64,000 nt of DNA from Nitrospirota bacterium (GTDB lineage: Bacteria > Nitrospirota > Nitrospiria > Nitrospirales > Nitrospiraceae): the NCBI GenBank assembly GCA_026387665.1, contig JAPLLG010000012.1:1-64000 (forward strand), read 5' to 3'. The position numbers and the translations under genes are program-made. How positions within the stretch are numbered: the first letter of the stretch is position 1; every line of letters starts with the position of its first letter. The notes under the pieces are model-generated. The model did no database searches. It was not told the origin of the DNA and saw only the letters and a program-made list of their open reading frames with translations. Shown piece after piece: positions 7,653 through 16,637 of this stretch.

Positions 7653-8123
7653 TTAGCTCAACTTCGCGAGGGCTTCGAGGATTTCCTTGTCCTCACGCGC
7701 CACTTTGATTTCCTGCACCTTCACGTAGGCGACCTTGCCGTTCTTGTCCACGATGACGGTCGCACGCTTGGAGCAGTTCAACGGCTCGAAATAGAGGCCG
7801 TAGGCCTTGGCGGTGGTCCGATGCACGTCCGACAGGAGTTGATGCTTGAGCTTCAGGGAGTCAGCCCAGGCCTTGTGCGAAAAGAAGCTGTCGCAGCTGA
7901 TGCCGAACAGTTCTGAATTGGCCGATTGAAACTTGGGGAAGTCGTTCGTCAAGCAGGCATTTTCGCCCTGACAAACCGGGCTCCAATCCAACGGATAGAA
8001 ACAGAGCACCACGTTCTTCTTGCCGCGGTAGTCGCTCAGCTTCACGTCCTTCTGGTCCTGATCCTTCAAATTGAAATCCGGTGCCGTATCGCCAACCTTA
8101 ATTTCTGCTGCTACGTCGCTCAT
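7653..8123 (-). CDS. Peroxiredoxin (AhpC/TSA, BCP/AhpE-like)
   Basis: A 156-aa thiol peroxidase reducing H2O2 and alkyl hydroperoxides in the cytoplasm. N-terminal [47 protein letters not shown] carries the peroxidatic P-x3-S/T-x2-C motif, Cys51. Further family marks are [42 protein letters not shown] and the C-terminal dimer region. Cysteines at ~57, ~77 and ~118 could act as resolving residues. ATG preceded by AAGGAGG. Faces the preceding operon convergently. Confidence 0.9.
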   Translation of the reverse strand: MSDVAAEIKVGDTAPDFNLKDQDQKDVKLSDYRGKKNVVLCFYPLDWSPVCQGENACLTNDFPKFQSANSELFGISCDSFFSHKAWADSLKLKHQLLSDVHRTTAKAYGLYFEPLNCSKRATVIVDKNGKVAYVKVQEIKVAREDKEILEALAKLS

Positions 8124-8268
8124 CTGGATGCCTCCTTCTGCTGGGTTTAGTCAGATCGCTGACATACTCGTATGCATTTTTGTACCGTGCGGCTTGAAAC
8201 CTTGTCAACGGGCCGGAAGGCCTAGAGATGGCCCTGCTGGCCTAGAAGTGCTGAATAACGAAGGAAAA

Positions 8269-9024
8269 CTATGGAAAAGATTTAATTTCCCGAAAGCTCA
8301 GCATGCGGCCGGCCGGTGCGGCGGTGCGGTGGTTGGCGATCTCAATATTCCGGCCCAGGAGTCCGAGGCGGACACGGCTCCCGACTTTGGGAGACTGCCC
8401 TGTTCTGGTCAACTCGTCTGCCGTTTCCCTCAGGAGATCGCGGATCGGCTGGTCCGGGAGACCGGGGGCGAGAAACATTTCGAGTTCATCCACACCGAAC
8501 TTGCTGAGGCCGAGGGTGTAGCACCAGGTTCGGTGTTGTTGCTCGTCCTCGCCCTGCATGATCGGGATATGATCGCCGACGATGAAATGGGTGAGGGGGC
8601 GATCCCGCCAGTCCGAGGGGTTCACATACTGGTTGGTGGTGACGTCGTAGGCTGTGCCTTGCGTGAGGAGCGTGAGGCCCCTGGCAAGTCGAGCAGCAAA
8701 CAGGATCGTATCCGGCATGTCACGTGGAGGCACAAGCGAGGGAGCCACGGCCCCCATATGCTCATGTTCCCAGGCGAGCTGTTCTTTCAAGCCTGCGACA
8801 TGGGTGGCAGGGAGCGGCATCACGATATGAGCCGTCCAGGGTCCATGGGCCGCATGCCAGGACTCCGTGGCCTGCTCCTCGGCGCGCAGCGTCAGAGGCC
8901 CGCCGTACTCGAGGTCATACCAGGTCTTGAGTTCTGCGAGAGCCGGCGCGGTCCCCCGATAGCCGACAAAGTAGAGCGGGGGACGGCGCGCGGAAGGTTT
9001 GGGACTTTTCTTCCTGATCCTCAT
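8269..9024 (-). CDS. Conserved hypothetical protein (possibly DUF4261-like)
   Basis: A 251-aa soluble protein. Residues ~15-150 include YFVGYRGTAPALAELKTWYDLEYGGPLTL and TILFAARLARGLTLLTQGTAYDVTTNQYVNPSDW. The C-terminal part has TWCYTLGLSKFGVDELEMFLAP, which recalls DUF4261-type domains; I hold that loosely. A basic, proline-rich N-terminus (MRIRKKSPKPSARRPP) precedes the domain. It begins 12 bp after the typA stop and is presumably its distal operon partner. Confidence 0.65.
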   Translation of the reverse strand: MRIRKKSPKPSARRPPLYFVGYRGTAPALAELKTWYDLEYGGPLTLRAEEQATESWHAAHGPWTAHIVMPLPATHVAGLKEQLAWEHEHMGAVAPSLVPPRDMPDTILFAARLARGLTLLTQGTAYDVTTNQYVNPSDWRDRPLTHFIVGDHIPIMQGEDEQQHRTWCYTLGLSKFGVDELEMFLAPGLPDQPIRDLLRETADELTRTGQSPKVGSRVRLGLLGRNIEIANHRTAAPAGRMLSFREIKSFP

Positions 9025-9036
9025 CGCAGCCGGAGG

Positions 9037-10932
9037 CTATTTGCTGGATTTCTTGGCCCGGCGGCGTTCATCCGAGTTGAGGATCTTTTTGCGGATCCGC
9101 AGACTCTTCGGCGTCACTTCGATCAGTTCATCCGGGCCGATATATTCAAGCGCGAACTCCAGACCCATTTCCCGCGGCGGCGTGAGGACCAAGGCCTCGT
9201 CTGTGCCGGATGCCCGCATGTTGGAGAGCTGCTTTTCTTTACAGACGTTCACGTCCATGTCTTCATCCCGGCTGTTCTCGCCGACGACCATTCCGCGATA
9301 GACGTCCACAACCGGCCCGATGAACATGGTTCCGCGATCCTGGGTCATGAAGATGGCATAGCCTGAGCTGGTGCCGTCTTCGCAAGCGACGAGCGACCCG
9401 TGTGACGCCACTGCGAGGTCGCGCTGCTCCAGCGGCTCGTAGGCGGCGAAGACATGGTGCATGATGATGGTGCCGCGCGTCTTGGCGACCAGGAGGTTCT
9501 TGAGTCCCATGATGCCACGGGTGGGGATATGGTACTCCAGGTGCATTTCGCTTGTCCCGACGTCGGAATGGATGAGCCGCATATGGCGCAACTCGCCACG
9601 GCGTTTGCCCAGCTCTTCAATCACGGCGCCCTGATAGGTTTCCGGCACCTGGATGGTCAGTTCCTCATAGGGCTCGAGGACCTTGTCCCCGTCCCGGTGG
9701 ACAATTACTTCCGGTTGCGAGACTTGCAGTTCGTAGCCTTCCCGGCGCATCGCTTCGATTAAGACGCCGAGATGCAGTTCGCCGCGGCCTGCCACGAGGA
9801 ACTTGTCCGCACTGTCCGTTTCTTGTACGCGCAGCGACACGTTGGTTTCGAGTTCTTTAAAGAGGCGATCGCGCAAATGCCGGGAGGTCAGGTACTTGCC
9901 TTCCCGTCCGGCGAACGGGCTATTGTTCACGGAGAAGGTCATTTGGACGGTCGGCTCGTCGACCGTGACCCTGGTCAATGCGACCGGGTTTTCCGCATCG
10001 GCAATGGTGTCGCCGATGCTGACTTCGTCCAGGCCTGCCACTGCGACGATTTCCCCTGCTTCTGCCTGTTCCACATCCGTCCGTTCAAGGCCGGAGTAAA
10101 CGGCGAGGTCTGATACTTTCCCAGGGAACTTGGCGCCATCCTTCCCGAGGACGACCACATTTTGTCTGCGGGCGATCGAACCGGATTGAATCTTGCCGAC
10201 TCCCATCTTGCCTTTGTAGAGGTCCTGAATCAGGGAGAGGATCAGAATTTGAAGCGGCGCCTCGGCATTGACGGCCGGTGCGGGAATCTTTTCCAGCACG
10301 GTGTCGAGGAGCGGCGTAATGTCCGTGCCTGGCTTCGCGAGATCGTTGGTCGCGGTGCCCTTGATCGCGGCGGTATAGACGATGGGGAAGTCGAGCTGCT
10401 CGTCTGTCGCGCCGAGATGGACGAACAGGTCGAAGGTCCGGTTCACCACATCGTCGATGACCGCGTCAGGCCGGTCGATCTTGTTGATGACCACGATGGC
10501 CTTGTGGCCGAGCGCGAGGGCTTTCCGCAAGACGAAGGTTGTTTGCGGCATGGGGCCTTCTTTGGCGTCGATCAGGATGAGGACTCCGTCCACCATGCGC
10601 AGGGTCCGCTCGACTTCACCGCCGAAATCGGCGTGGCCCGGCGTGTCGACGATGTTGATTTTCACGCCCTTGTAGATGACGCTGGCGTTCTTGGCTCGGA
10701 TCGTGATGCCGCGCTCGCGCTCCTGGTCCATTGAGTCCATGATCCGCTCGCCCATGTCTTCAATCTTGCGATGGACGTGGGTCTGTCGGAGCACGGCGTC
10801 AACCAGCGTCGTCTTGCCATGGTCAACGTGCGCGATAATGGCGATATTGCGGATGTCGCCACGACGCCCTGCGGGGGCGATCTGGTCTGCGACGGGAGAT
10901 TCTTCTGTGGTGGCGATTGGGTCCATAGACAT
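9037..10932 (-). CDS. typA: Ribosome-associated GTPase TypA/BipA
   Basis: A 631-aa translational GTPase acting in 50S assembly and stress adaptation. Domains are the GTPase (G1 [10 protein letters not shown]2 GITI, G3 DTPGH, G4 NKID), an EF-Tu-like beta-barrel (~230-330), EF-G-like domains III and V, and the BipA-specific C-terminal domain from ~510 with a Lys/Arg-rich end. I chose ATG 10932, which has GGAG 8 nt upstream. An upstream TTG is inside the ribosome-binding site. The leader carries a terminator-like hairpin directly against that site. Confidence 0.95.
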   Translation of the reverse strand: MSMDPIATTEESPVADQIAPAGRRGDIRNIAIIAHVDHGKTTLVDAVLRQTHVHRKIEDMGERIMDSMDQERERGITIRAKNASVIYKGVKINIVDTPGHADFGGEVERTLRMVDGVLILIDAKEGPMPQTTFVLRKALALGHKAIVVINKIDRPDAVIDDVVNRTFDLFVHLGATDEQLDFPIVYTAAIKGTATNDLAKPGTDITPLLDTVLEKIPAPAVNAEAPLQILILSLIQDLYKGKMGVGKIQSGSIARRQNVVVLGKDGAKFPGKVSDLAVYSGLERTDVEQAEAGEIVAVAGLDEVSIGDTIADAENPVALTRVTVDEPTVQMTFSVNNSPFAGREGKYLTSRHLRDRLFKELETNVSLRVQETDSADKFLVAGRGELHLGVLIEAMRREGYELQVSQPEVIVHRDGDKVLEPYEELTIQVPETYQGAVIEELGKRRGELRHMRLIHSDVGTSEMHLEYHIPTRGIMGLKNLLVAKTRGTIIMHHVFAAYEPLEQRDLAVASHGSLVACEDGTSSGYAIFMTQDRGTMFIGPVVDVYRGMVVGENSRDEDMDVNVCKEKQLSNMRASGTDEALVLTPPREMGLEFALEYIGPDELIEVTPKSLRIRKKILNSDERRRAKKSSK

Positions 10933-10945
10933 TGCGGTATGCTCC

Positions 10946-10973
10946 AAAAAAAAGACGCCCGGAAATCCAGGCG
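10946..10973 (-). terminator. Intrinsic terminator/attenuator-like element in the typA leader
   Basis: Read on the minus strand, stem CGCCTGG/CCGGGCG (10956-10973, ATTT loop, one G-U pair) is followed by TC and a run of eight T (10946-10953). The T-run merges with the GGAG of the typA ribosome-binding site. The element is over 220 nt from the end of the upstream HPt gene and only about 14 nt from the typA start. Confidence 0.65.
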
Positions 10974-11059
10974 CCGTGGGTTAGTATACCCGAAGCATGG
11001 TGCTCGGCACAAGCGATGCAGGCAGGAAGATGTGGACAGGCTGACTCGTTGGCGTAGCC

Positions 11060-11149
11060 TTGAGTTTTGAGGATCCGCGGGGTGTGGTCGCTTCGATAGT
11101 CTTCCCAGTAAAGTAAGACTTTTCAGAGCGTAAGTCAGTGTAATTATGA
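11060..11149 (+). repeat. Direct repeat copy 1 flanking the phosphorelay module
   Basis: Gapless alignment with 16548-16637 gives 61 of 90 identical bases, beginning with the shared TTGAGTTTTGAGG and ending with TAATTATGA. In the other copy, that final ATG is the PBP start codon. Here the frame stops after four codons (ATGATAGATATCTAG). It occupies most of the gene-free stretch 10974-11197, where I see nothing else. Confidence 0.65.
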
Positions 11150-11197
11150 TAGATATCTAGTTATAGCCGTAGCAGTCTTAGTCTCGCCAACCATCGC

Positions 11198-11533
11198 TCA
11201 GTCAAAGACAACCTGTATCTGTTCCAAGTAGGTGTCGAGCTGCGCCAGCTTTGTCTCAATGGTTGCCGTAGTTCCCATTTTCGCAGCCTGTTCGATGGTT
11301 GCGGCCATCTCCGAGATACGGTCGAAACCGTAACTCCCGCCGGCGCCTTTCATCCCGTGCGAGACTTTCCGCACTGTCTCGAAATCCTGAGCAGCGACGG
11401 CTTCGCGCATGACCACCGTCTCCTTTTTGCGGTTGGCCATGAATTTCGGTATGAGCGGCTCAAAAGAGGCGTCCACATGTACGATCTCCCCTTCCGGTGC
11501 TGCAGCGTTGCCGCGAGGGTTGATGTACGTCAT
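11198..11533 (-). CDS. HPt (histidine phosphotransfer) domain protein
   Basis: A 111-aa stand-alone HPt domain. The four-helix bundle carries VRKVSHGMKGAGGSYGFDRISEMAATIEQAAK, with phospho-accepting His59 in the SHxxKGxxxxxG motif. AAAGGAGA precedes the ATG. It would shuttle phosphate between the hybrid kinase and the double-receiver protein immediately upstream on the same strand. No output domain is present. Confidence 0.9.
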   Translation of the reverse strand: MTYINPRGNAAAPEGEIVHVDASFEPLIPKFMANRKKETVVMREAVAAQDFETVRKVSHGMKGAGGSYGFDRISEMAATIEQAAKMGTTATIETKLAQLDTYLEQIQVVFD

Positions 11534-11571
11534 GCGGGAATCTCCTTTCGCGAATACCGATTGGCCGCTCG

Positions 11572-12420
11572 TTAGGATGCCAGTTCCTCTGAATCTTGGG
11601 TTCGGAACCGCCGGAGCCTGGCAATCAGAGCCTCCCGTTTGAACGGTTTCAAAATATAATCCTTGGCGCCGAGGGCGAAGGATTCACGGATATCTCGTGC
11701 ACAGCTATCGGCGGTCAACATGACTACTGGGACCTTCTTCCAGGCCGGTCGTGCCAACCGGGTGATATGGTCCAGCAGCTTTACTCCGTCGGCAAAGGGC
11801 AGCTGCATATCTAGCAATACCAGCGCCGGCGCTGGCATCGATTTGATGAGCTTCAGCGCCTCGCGGCCATCGGCGGCGCGCACGACCTGGTAGCCTTCTT
11901 TTTCCATGATCAAGGTGACGAGATCCGCCGTGTCGTCTTCGTCCTCGACGAGAAAGAGGGTCGGTTTGGCAGGTACGCCCGGCTCGTTCATAGGGTACCC
12001 CTGCTGCACGTGCTGGCCGGGAGCCGACGTCTCGGACCCCTCATAGGCCAGGGAAGACAAGACTTGCTTCACCGTCTGCACCAGGTCTTGCAACCCGGGC
12101 TTTTTCACCACGTAGGCCGTGGCTCCTTCAGACAATGCCCGTTGGATATCTGGCTCGTAGTAGTCGGCACTGACCATGATGATCGGCACATGTTTCCACT
12201 CATGATGTTGGCGGAACGCCGTCAACAGCTCGAACCCATTGGCATAGGGGACTACGATATCGAGCAGGATCAGCATGGGGGGCTGCATGGTGCCAATGAG
12301 GCTAGTGGCCTGGCGGCCATCGACCGCTCGCACCACCCCATAGCCTTCACGTTCAAGGATCGTCTGGAGCAGATCCCCTGTGTCCTGTTCGTCTTCAATG
12401 CATAGAATTGTTCGAGCCAT
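11572..12420 (-). CDS. Tandem-receiver response regulator (REC-REC, no output domain)
   Basis: This 282-aa protein has two CheY-like domains. REC1 (residues ~2-120) has acidic pair IEDEQD, phospho-acceptor Asp in LILLDIVVPYANG, and a Lys in VVKKPG. REC2 (~150-272) has VEDEDD, Asp in LVLLDMQLPFADG, and Lys in ILKPFK. They are joined by a Pro/Gln-rich linker. No DNA-binding or enzymatic domain follows. GGAGG precedes ATG 12420. Located between the hybrid kinase and the HPt protein, it is probably part of a multistep phosphorelay with an output elsewhere. Confidence 0.9.
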   Translation of the reverse strand: MARTILCIEDEQDTGDLLQTILEREGYGVVRAVDGRQATSLIGTMQPPMLILLDIVVPYANGFELLTAFRQHHEWKHVPIIMVSADYYEPDIQRALSEGATAYVVKKPGLQDLVQTVKQVLSSLAYEGSETSAPGQHVQQGYPMNEPGVPAKPTLFLVEDEDDTADLVTLIMEKEGYQVVRAADGREALKLIKSMPAPALVLLDMQLPFADGVKLLDHITRLARPAWKKVPVVMLTADSCARDIRESFALGAKDYILKPFKREALIARLRRFRTQDSEELAS

Positions 12421-12549
12421 GCGACCCTCCTCACTGCTCCCGTATCGAGGCGGTGCGATACGGATCACACAGGGCGATCCCCCGTGTGTGCCCCATAGGC
12501 GCCCAATATCGTGCTGTCAGGCAGACCTGTTTCTGCGAAGTGGTCATTG

Positions 12550-15500
12550 TTACGCGGCCTCCTGTCCTGGGCGCGGACTTGTGTAGATACGAATCGCGTC
12601 CAGTAGCGTTTTTTTCTTAATCGGTTTGGTGAGATGTGCGGTACAGCCGGCGGCCAAACTCTTATCGATTTCGTCCTGAAACGCATTAGCCGTAAGGGCC
12701 ACAATAGGGGTCGGTGTTTGGCCCTGAGTCCGTTCCCATTCACGGATCGTTTGTGTCGCGGTGTAGCCGTCCATGACCGGCATCTGGATATCCATCAAAA
12801 CCAGGTCGTACCGGCCTGCCTTGAATTTGTCCACGGCTTCCAACCCGTTTTCCGCCATCTCTAAGGCGAGCAGGCTGTTTTTGAGAAAGAGCGCGATGAT
12901 ATCGCGGTTGTCCTCCAGATCCTCGACGAGAAGGACTCGCATGACGGCTGTCGAGGGGCGCTGGGGTGCTGCAGGGGCGGCGGGTGGAGGGCTCGGCAAC
13001 GCGGTGGCCTGAACGCCTAAGATAGAATGAATCAGATCGAGAAAGGCTTTTCGGTGAATCGGTTTGGTGACGTGGGTGTACGTTTCAGTGTCGGCTCCCG
13101 GGGCCATACCGGGTTTCCGCGGGTTCGAGGTCAGCATCATGATTGGGACGGCTTTCCACTCAGGGGTGGCGTGGATCTGCCGGGCCAGTTCGTAGCCGTC
13201 TATGCCGGGCATCTGGCCATCGAGAATCATCAGATGCAGAGGTTGCTTGTCTGTATAGAGCCGCTGTAAGAGCGCCAGCGTGGTTGGGCCATCCTCCGCT
13301 TCAACAATCTCTCCGCCGGCACGGGTGAGCAATTCCCGGACGATCAGACGATTGGTGTCGTTATCATCGACGACCAGAATGTGCCGTCCGACCAAGTCTG
13401 CGGCGGGAATTCTTGCTGGCTCCATCGCGCCGGTGCCAACGGGAAGGCGGAGGAGAGCATGGAAGGTGCTGCCCTGGCCCTCGTTGCTGTGCACCCAGAT
13501 TCGACCGCCCATCATTTCTGTCAGGCGCGCACTGATGCTCAAGCCGAGGCCGGTGCCGCCGTATTTGCGGGTGGTCGAGGAATCGACTTGGGTAAAATCT
13601 TCAAAGATCACCTGACATTTGTCTTCGGGAATTCCGATTCCGGTATCGGCGATCGTCAGGTGGATTATGTCCGGGGTCTCGAGGGGATTGTCCCGCTTGA
13701 TGTGGACGAGGACATGCCCGCTCTCCGTGAATTTAATGGCATTGCTGAGCAAGTTGATCACGATCTGCCGTACGCGTGTGGGGTCTCCGACCACCAGATC
13801 TGGCACCAGCGGATCGATATGGGTAATGAGCTCAAGCCCCTTCGCCTGCGCACGGACGGCCATGAGTTCTGCTGTGTTTTCGATGAGGTCTGGGAGGTCG
13901 AAGTTGATGGACTCCAGCTCGACGTACCCGGCTTCGATCTTGGAGAGGTCTAGGATGTTGTAGACCAGATCGAGCAGGGCCGTGGCTGCCCGGTTGAAGC
14001 GGTTTACATAGTCGGCCTGTTCGGCGGTCAGGTTGGTCTCGCTCAATAAATCCGCCATGCCGATGATCGCATTCATCGGCGTCCGGATTTCGTGGCTCAT
14101 CGTGGCGAGGAAGTCGCTCTTTGCCTTGGTGGCAGCCAGCGCCTGGTCGCGCGTGACGATCAATTCGGCATTGCGGTTTTTGAGGAGGGCCGTGGTCTTG
14201 GCGAGGGCGGCTTCCGCGCGTTTACGTTCAGAAATGTCGCTAAACGCCACGACGGCGCCGGCCAGCGAATCGGATTCGTAGATGGGGCAGGCAACCATCG
14301 CGGCAGCAAAGGCGGTACCGTCCTTTTTCCAGAAGACCCCCTCACTCAGGCGATCACAATTTTCGGCAGCGAAGGCTGAACTGCTCTTTTTCTGGAGGGT
14401 CTCCTTGCCGAGGCGGCACCCTTTCCCGGTCCGGCCAACCTGCTCCAGCACACAGGCGTCTGCAGGGTACGGGGAGCCATCTTCGTGGGAATGGTGAATC
14501 AGGGCATGCATCGGTTGCCCCAATAACTCTTCGCTGGTGTAGCCTAACATCGCCGCTCCAGCCCGGTTGACAAATGTGCATCGCCCCTCTCGATCGGCTC
14601 CGTACAGTCCTTCCGCAGTCGAGTCGAGGAGGAGCCTGATATGGCGATCCAGTCGCTCCTGTTCATGCTGAGTCTGTTTGAACTGGGAGATGTCACGGAT
14701 GGCCGATAGCACATAGGTGCCACTTTCCATCTCGACATGGCTGAGGCTGATTAAGACGGGAAATTCTCGTCCGTCTTTGTGCTGGGCGAACAGATCTGTT
14801 GCGCGACCCATTGGTCTGCGATAGGGCGCGGCCATATACTGTGTGCGCTGTGCGGGGTGCTGACGGCGGAACCGTTCCGGCATCAGCTGCTCGATTTTCT
14901 GGCCTAGCAGTTCATCGGGTGTATAGCCGAAGGTCTCTTCAACTATGTGGTTGACGTAGACGATCAGTCCCGCTGCGTCCGCCATCACAAAGGTATCGGG
15001 CGTGGCATCCAGGACCGTCGCAAAGTGGGTGAGGCTGCCGGTCAATGCCTGGGCGTGTTTGACGAGGGTAACGGTCATGAAAAACGTGATGATTACCACG
15101 ATGCTTAGCATGGTCAGGATGATGAGCCGGATGATTTCCTGGCGATGGTAGGCCTCTGAGGTATCCATTTCTGTGGCAAGCCCGATCCCTAAGTCTTCAT
15201 CCCATATCCAGGCACCCACGAAGGGGACTCCGCGGTAATCGCGGTAGCCGTCGAGGTTGAGACCGGAGTTCCCATCCACAGCTTGTTGCGCCATATAGGT
15301 TAGCGGCTGTTGGTCGCGGGATATTGTCGGCCGGAAGCCTTCGACTATGTTGCCGCCAGGATTGCGGATATCAATGTTCAGGATTCCTCGTCCATCGGGA
15401 CGATCGGCCGAGATGAGGCCGCTTGTTCGTAACTGCGCATCAAATCGGCTTTCGGTGATGAGCCTGCCGGTGCGGTCGAAGGCGTAGGTCTCTCCCGTGT

Positions 15501-16173
15501 TGCCCAGCCGGCCTAGCTGTGCGATGTGGGTGAAATTCTTGGTGGGGTCGAGGATAAACGCAAGGGCGGCGATGACCGCTCCCTGCCCGTTCCGAACTGG
15601 AGTGGCAACAATCATGGCGGGGCTTTTAGCGGGGAGATAGGATCCGTAGCCCAAATCGATATCGGAGGCTGTGAGAAAGGGCAGGCCAAGAGTCGCCGTT
15701 CCGGACAGAGCTCCGGCGATCACCTCAGGGGCATATCCTGAAATATCCTGTCCGCCCACCATGGCATCGGCGTTCGCGGCAATCTGCACACCATCCGGGG
15801 CGATGACCACAAATCCGAGCGTCTGAGCGTCCTGCGGCGACAGAGGGCGCAACAGCGCCCGGAGAGTCTTCAAAGGCTGGCTGATCCGTAACGTCTTGGA
15901 GGTTCGGCGCACAAGAAGTTGCGCAGCGATGATGTGCTCAATTTCCTGGGATTGCGCCCAGGCGGTCACATTGATTTTCCGATCGGTGGCCCAAATCCGC
16001 AACCCTCCTTGAGTCGTTTTTAGGACGGTTTGTAGTTCATTGCCGAGGCTCTCTCGCATCCCCTTCTCGATCGTGTGGAGCGCCATCCAGACAATGAGGG
16101 CGATCGGAATCAGCACGAGCAGGAGCAAGTAATATTTGTTTTTCCGTCCCAGGGGACTTTTTGACGTCTTCAT
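12550..16173 (-). CDS. Hybrid sensor histidine kinase: dCache-PAS-PAS-HisKA-HATPase-REC-REC
   Basis: A 1207-aa inner-membrane sensor. TM1 (~14-32), extracytoplasmic Cache-type sensor (~40-340, with [18 protein letters not shown]), TM2 (~348-370), PAS1 (~383-500), PAS2 (~508-650, with an extra ~30-residue Cys-containing insertion around 585-615), HisKA with His694 in [12 protein letters not shown], HATPase with DTGIGIP and GGTGLGLSI (~845-880), REC1 with Asp985, REC2 with Asp1128. The HPt needed to complete the relay is encoded separately at 11198. A decayed copy of the REC2 end lies just upstream at 16239. Confidence 0.93.
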   Translation of the reverse strand: MKTSKSPLGRKNKYYLLLLVLIPIALIVWMALHTIEKGMRESLGNELQTVLKTTQGGLRIWATDRKINVTAWAQSQEIEHIIAAQLLVRRTSKTLRISQPLKTLRALLRPLSPQDAQTLGFVVIAPDGVQIAANADAMVGGQDISGYAPEVIAGALSGTATLGLPFLTASDIDLGYGSYLPAKSPAMIVATPVRNGQGAVIAALAFILDPTKNFTHIAQLGRLGNTGETYAFDRTGRLITESRFDAQLRTSGLISADRPDGRGILNIDIRNPGGNIVEGFRPTISRDQQPLTYMAQQAVDGNSGLNLDGYRDYRGVPFVGAWIWDEDLGIGLATEMDTSEAYHRQEIIRLIILTMLSIVVIITFFMTVTLVKHAQALTGSLTHFATVLDATPDTFVMADAAGLIVYVNHIVEETFGYTPDELLGQKIEQLMPERFRRQHPAQRTQYMAAPYRRPMGRATDLFAQHKDGREFPVLISLSHVEMESGTYVLSAIRDISQFKQTQHEQERLDRHIRLLLDSTAEGLYGADREGRCTFVNRAGAAMLGYTSEELLGQPMHALIHHSHEDGSPYPADACVLEQVGRTGKGCRLGKETLQKKSSSAFAAENCDRLSEGVFWKKDGTAFAAAMVACPIYESDSLAGAVVAFSDISERKRAEAALAKTTALLKNRNAELIVTRDQALAATKAKSDFLATMSHEIRTPMNAIIGMADLLSETNLTAEQADYVNRFNRAATALLDLVYNILDLSKIEAGYVELESINFDLPDLIENTAELMAVRAQAKGLELITHIDPLVPDLVVGDPTRVRQIVINLLSNAIKFTESGHVLVHIKRDNPLETPDIIHLTIADTGIGIPEDKCQVIFEDFTQVDSSTTRKYGGTGLGLSISARLTEMMGGRIWVHSNEGQGSTFHALLRLPVGTGAMEPARIPAADLVGRHILVVDDNDTNRLIVRELLTRAGGEIVEAEDGPTTLALLQRLYTDKQPLHLMILDGQMPGIDGYELARQIHATPEWKAVPIMMLTSNPRKPGMAPGADTETYTHVTKPIHRKAFLDLIHSILGVQATALPSPPPAAPAAPQRPSTAVMRVLLVEDLEDNRDIIALFLKNSLLALEMAENGLEAVDKFKAGRYDLVLMDIQMPVMDGYTATQTIREWERTQGQTPTPIVALTANAFQDEIDKSLAAGCTAHLTKPIKKKTLLDAIRIYTSPRPGQEAA

Positions 16174-16238
16174 ACGATCTCTCAGTCACCTCAACCTGGT
16201 AGGCTGCCGGGCATAGTTCGTGGTCGCGTTCAGACACG

Positions 16239-16390
16239 CCATTGTCGAGTCGGTTTCGTCAAGTGGGCGGTACAGCCAGCGACAAGGCTTTTGTCGAATT
16301 TCCCTTGAAAATATTGGTTGTGATGGCCAGGATCGCGTCGGTGCGGTTCTCATAAGAAGTCAGATCGTTTCTGGTGGCCATGGTGGCGTG
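16239..16390 (-). pseudogene. Decayed receiver-domain remnant
   Basis: The reverse strand of 16239-16330 translates as ILAITTNIFKGNSTKALS and, after a +1 shift, CTAHLTKP. This closely parallels the REC2 end of the adjacent hybrid kinase ([28 protein letters not shown]). Weaker nucleotide similarity to the preceding REC2 helix (around AAACGATC) extends to about 16390, with in-frame stops. It lies in the 460-bp gap between the kinase and PBP genes. Confidence 0.75.
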
Positions 16391-16547
16391 TCAAATCCAA
16401 GGTTGTCCTCTTGTTGACGCAATGCCGTAGGAGTGCAGATCTACGCATCTGCTCCGGCTTCTTTCTCGGTAATTTCCAGTACTTCTTGAGCGGCTACTGT
16501 GCTGGAGGCAGTAGAAGGGATGAGCTCGTACCGATCAGAGTCCTTGC

Positions 16548-16637
16548 TTGAGTTTTGAGGGTCCGCACGGTATGGTGACCTTCCTGTTCTTGCCAGAGAC
16601 GCAATCCATATTCGATGGTAACCCCGCGTAATTATGA
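16548..16637 (+). repeat. Direct repeat copy 2 (PBP upstream region)
   Basis: This partner of 11060-11149 is colinear without gaps. It spans the 86 bp before the PBP start plus the first bases of that gene. It may contain the PBP promoter, but no good -10/-35 pair is obvious. The two copies bracket the whole HPt / REC-REC / hybrid-kinase module. Confidence 0.65.

Noticed and set aside
8211-8250. GGCCTAG-containing direct repeat as a terminator
   Set aside because: The two GGCCTAG copies are direct, not inverted, and do not form a stable stem.
8071-9366. 431-codon plus-strand ORF over the DUF4261-like gene and the typA end
   Set aside because: It spans the peroxiredoxin leader and two real minus-strand genes and lacks recognisable domains.
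9454-10734. Long plus-strand ORFs opposite typA
   Set aside because: They mirror the typA codons on the other strand, show no family motif and no ribosome-binding site, while typA is unmistakable.
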